This document shows, piece by piece, positions 63,762-64,000 of a stretch of 64,000 bases of DNA. Source of the DNA: Ptiloglossa arizonensis (taxonomy: Eukaryota; Arthropoda; Insecta; Hymenoptera; Colletidae); contig NC_135048.1 of the NCBI RefSeq assembly GCF_051014685.1, positions 23,330,543 to 23,394,542 of the forward strand, in the 5' to 3' direction. The notes under the pieces were generated by a model, which did not search any database, was not told where the DNA came from, and worked only from the letters and a program-made list of their open reading frames with translations. The stretch's first letter is position 1. Every line of letters begins with the position of its first letter. Both the position numbers and the translations under genes were made by a program.

Positions 63762-64000
63762 AACAAAAACTGGCAAATTACAACTTTATTCACTTATGCA
63801 TACTACTTGTCTTATAGCTACGATTCTAGGCCTTAGAAATTCGAAAATAAACTGAAACATACGCGATCGGTCGATTAAATTTGATTAAGCTAGCGCTCGA
63901 AACGTTTCGATATCATGACAAAGAATCGTTTATGTAACTGCATTGCGTAATTGGAAAATTGACTGCGTGTCGACCGAACAAATATCGTTTTTGTTCGTTT
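63762..64000. other. Right edge of the window
   Basis: Unannotated flank after the duplication; no gene signal visible before the window ends. Confidence 0.5.

Overview
This window is nuclear DNA from an insect, almost certainly an aculeate hymenopteran and most likely a bee. The background is strongly AT-rich, the genes are compact with short GT-AG introns, and every recognisable protein is a conserved animal gene. The species call rests mainly on the last gene, a complete ultraviolet opsin that closely resembles bee UV opsins. I see no bacterial, organellar or viral gene and no CRISPR array. All exon coordinates were read by hand from splice signals, frame continuity and similarity to known families; every gene model closes with no frame error.

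Layout. 361-4201 (-) CDC27/APC3. 5644-7056 (+) brainiac glycosyltransferase, intronless. 7876-8662 (-) SSNA1. 11152-12320 (+) an unrecognised two-pass membrane protein. 12738-14380 (-) TMEM223. 16020-21354 (+) strumpellin/WASHC5, 17 coding exons. 23289-23812 (+) a small secreted protein with one GKR processing/amidation site. 26381-30236 (+) ZC3H18. 32685-33785 (-) FIT2, intronless. 35240-38235 (-) a FAM234 protein. 41104-44686 (-) CDP-diacylglycerol synthase. 45671-46888 (+) a GFOD oxidoreductase. 47865-50365 (-) HAUS3. 54004-55446 (+) TRMT5. 55376-55856 (+) an RBIS-like ribosome biogenesis factor that begins inside the TRMT5 reading frame. 57118-60048 (+) FAD synthase FLAD1. 60608-63155 (+) UV opsin.

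How the genes relate. This is a housekeeping neighbourhood with no operon. Cell division and centrosome genes (CDC27, SSNA1, HAUS3), mitochondrial and flavin genes (TMEM223, FLAD1, possibly a mitochondrial TRMT5 form), lipid metabolism and ER genes (FIT2, CDP-DAG synthase), RNA biology (ZC3H18, TRMT5, RBIS) and endosomal actin (strumpellin) are interleaved. Many neighbours are divergent pairs (CDC27/brn, SSNA1/two-pass protein, TMEM223/strumpellin, CDS/GFOD, HAUS3/TRMT5) or convergent pairs (brn/SSNA1, two-pass/TMEM223, ZC3H18/FIT2, GFOD/HAUS3).

The most notable observations are: the 71-base out-of-frame overlap between the TRMT5 tail and the RBIS start; the unrecognised secreted peptide precursor; a ~115-residue basic insertion in brainiac; a piggyBac-type MITE with 42-bp internal repeats; two mariner-type palindromic MITEs; GC-rich islets with a 9-bp minisatellite; a GC-rich hairpin-bearing block near 24.5 kb; a GC-AG intron in CDC27; and a ~237-bp tandem duplication behind the opsin gene, which itself sits in a visibly GC-richer segment.
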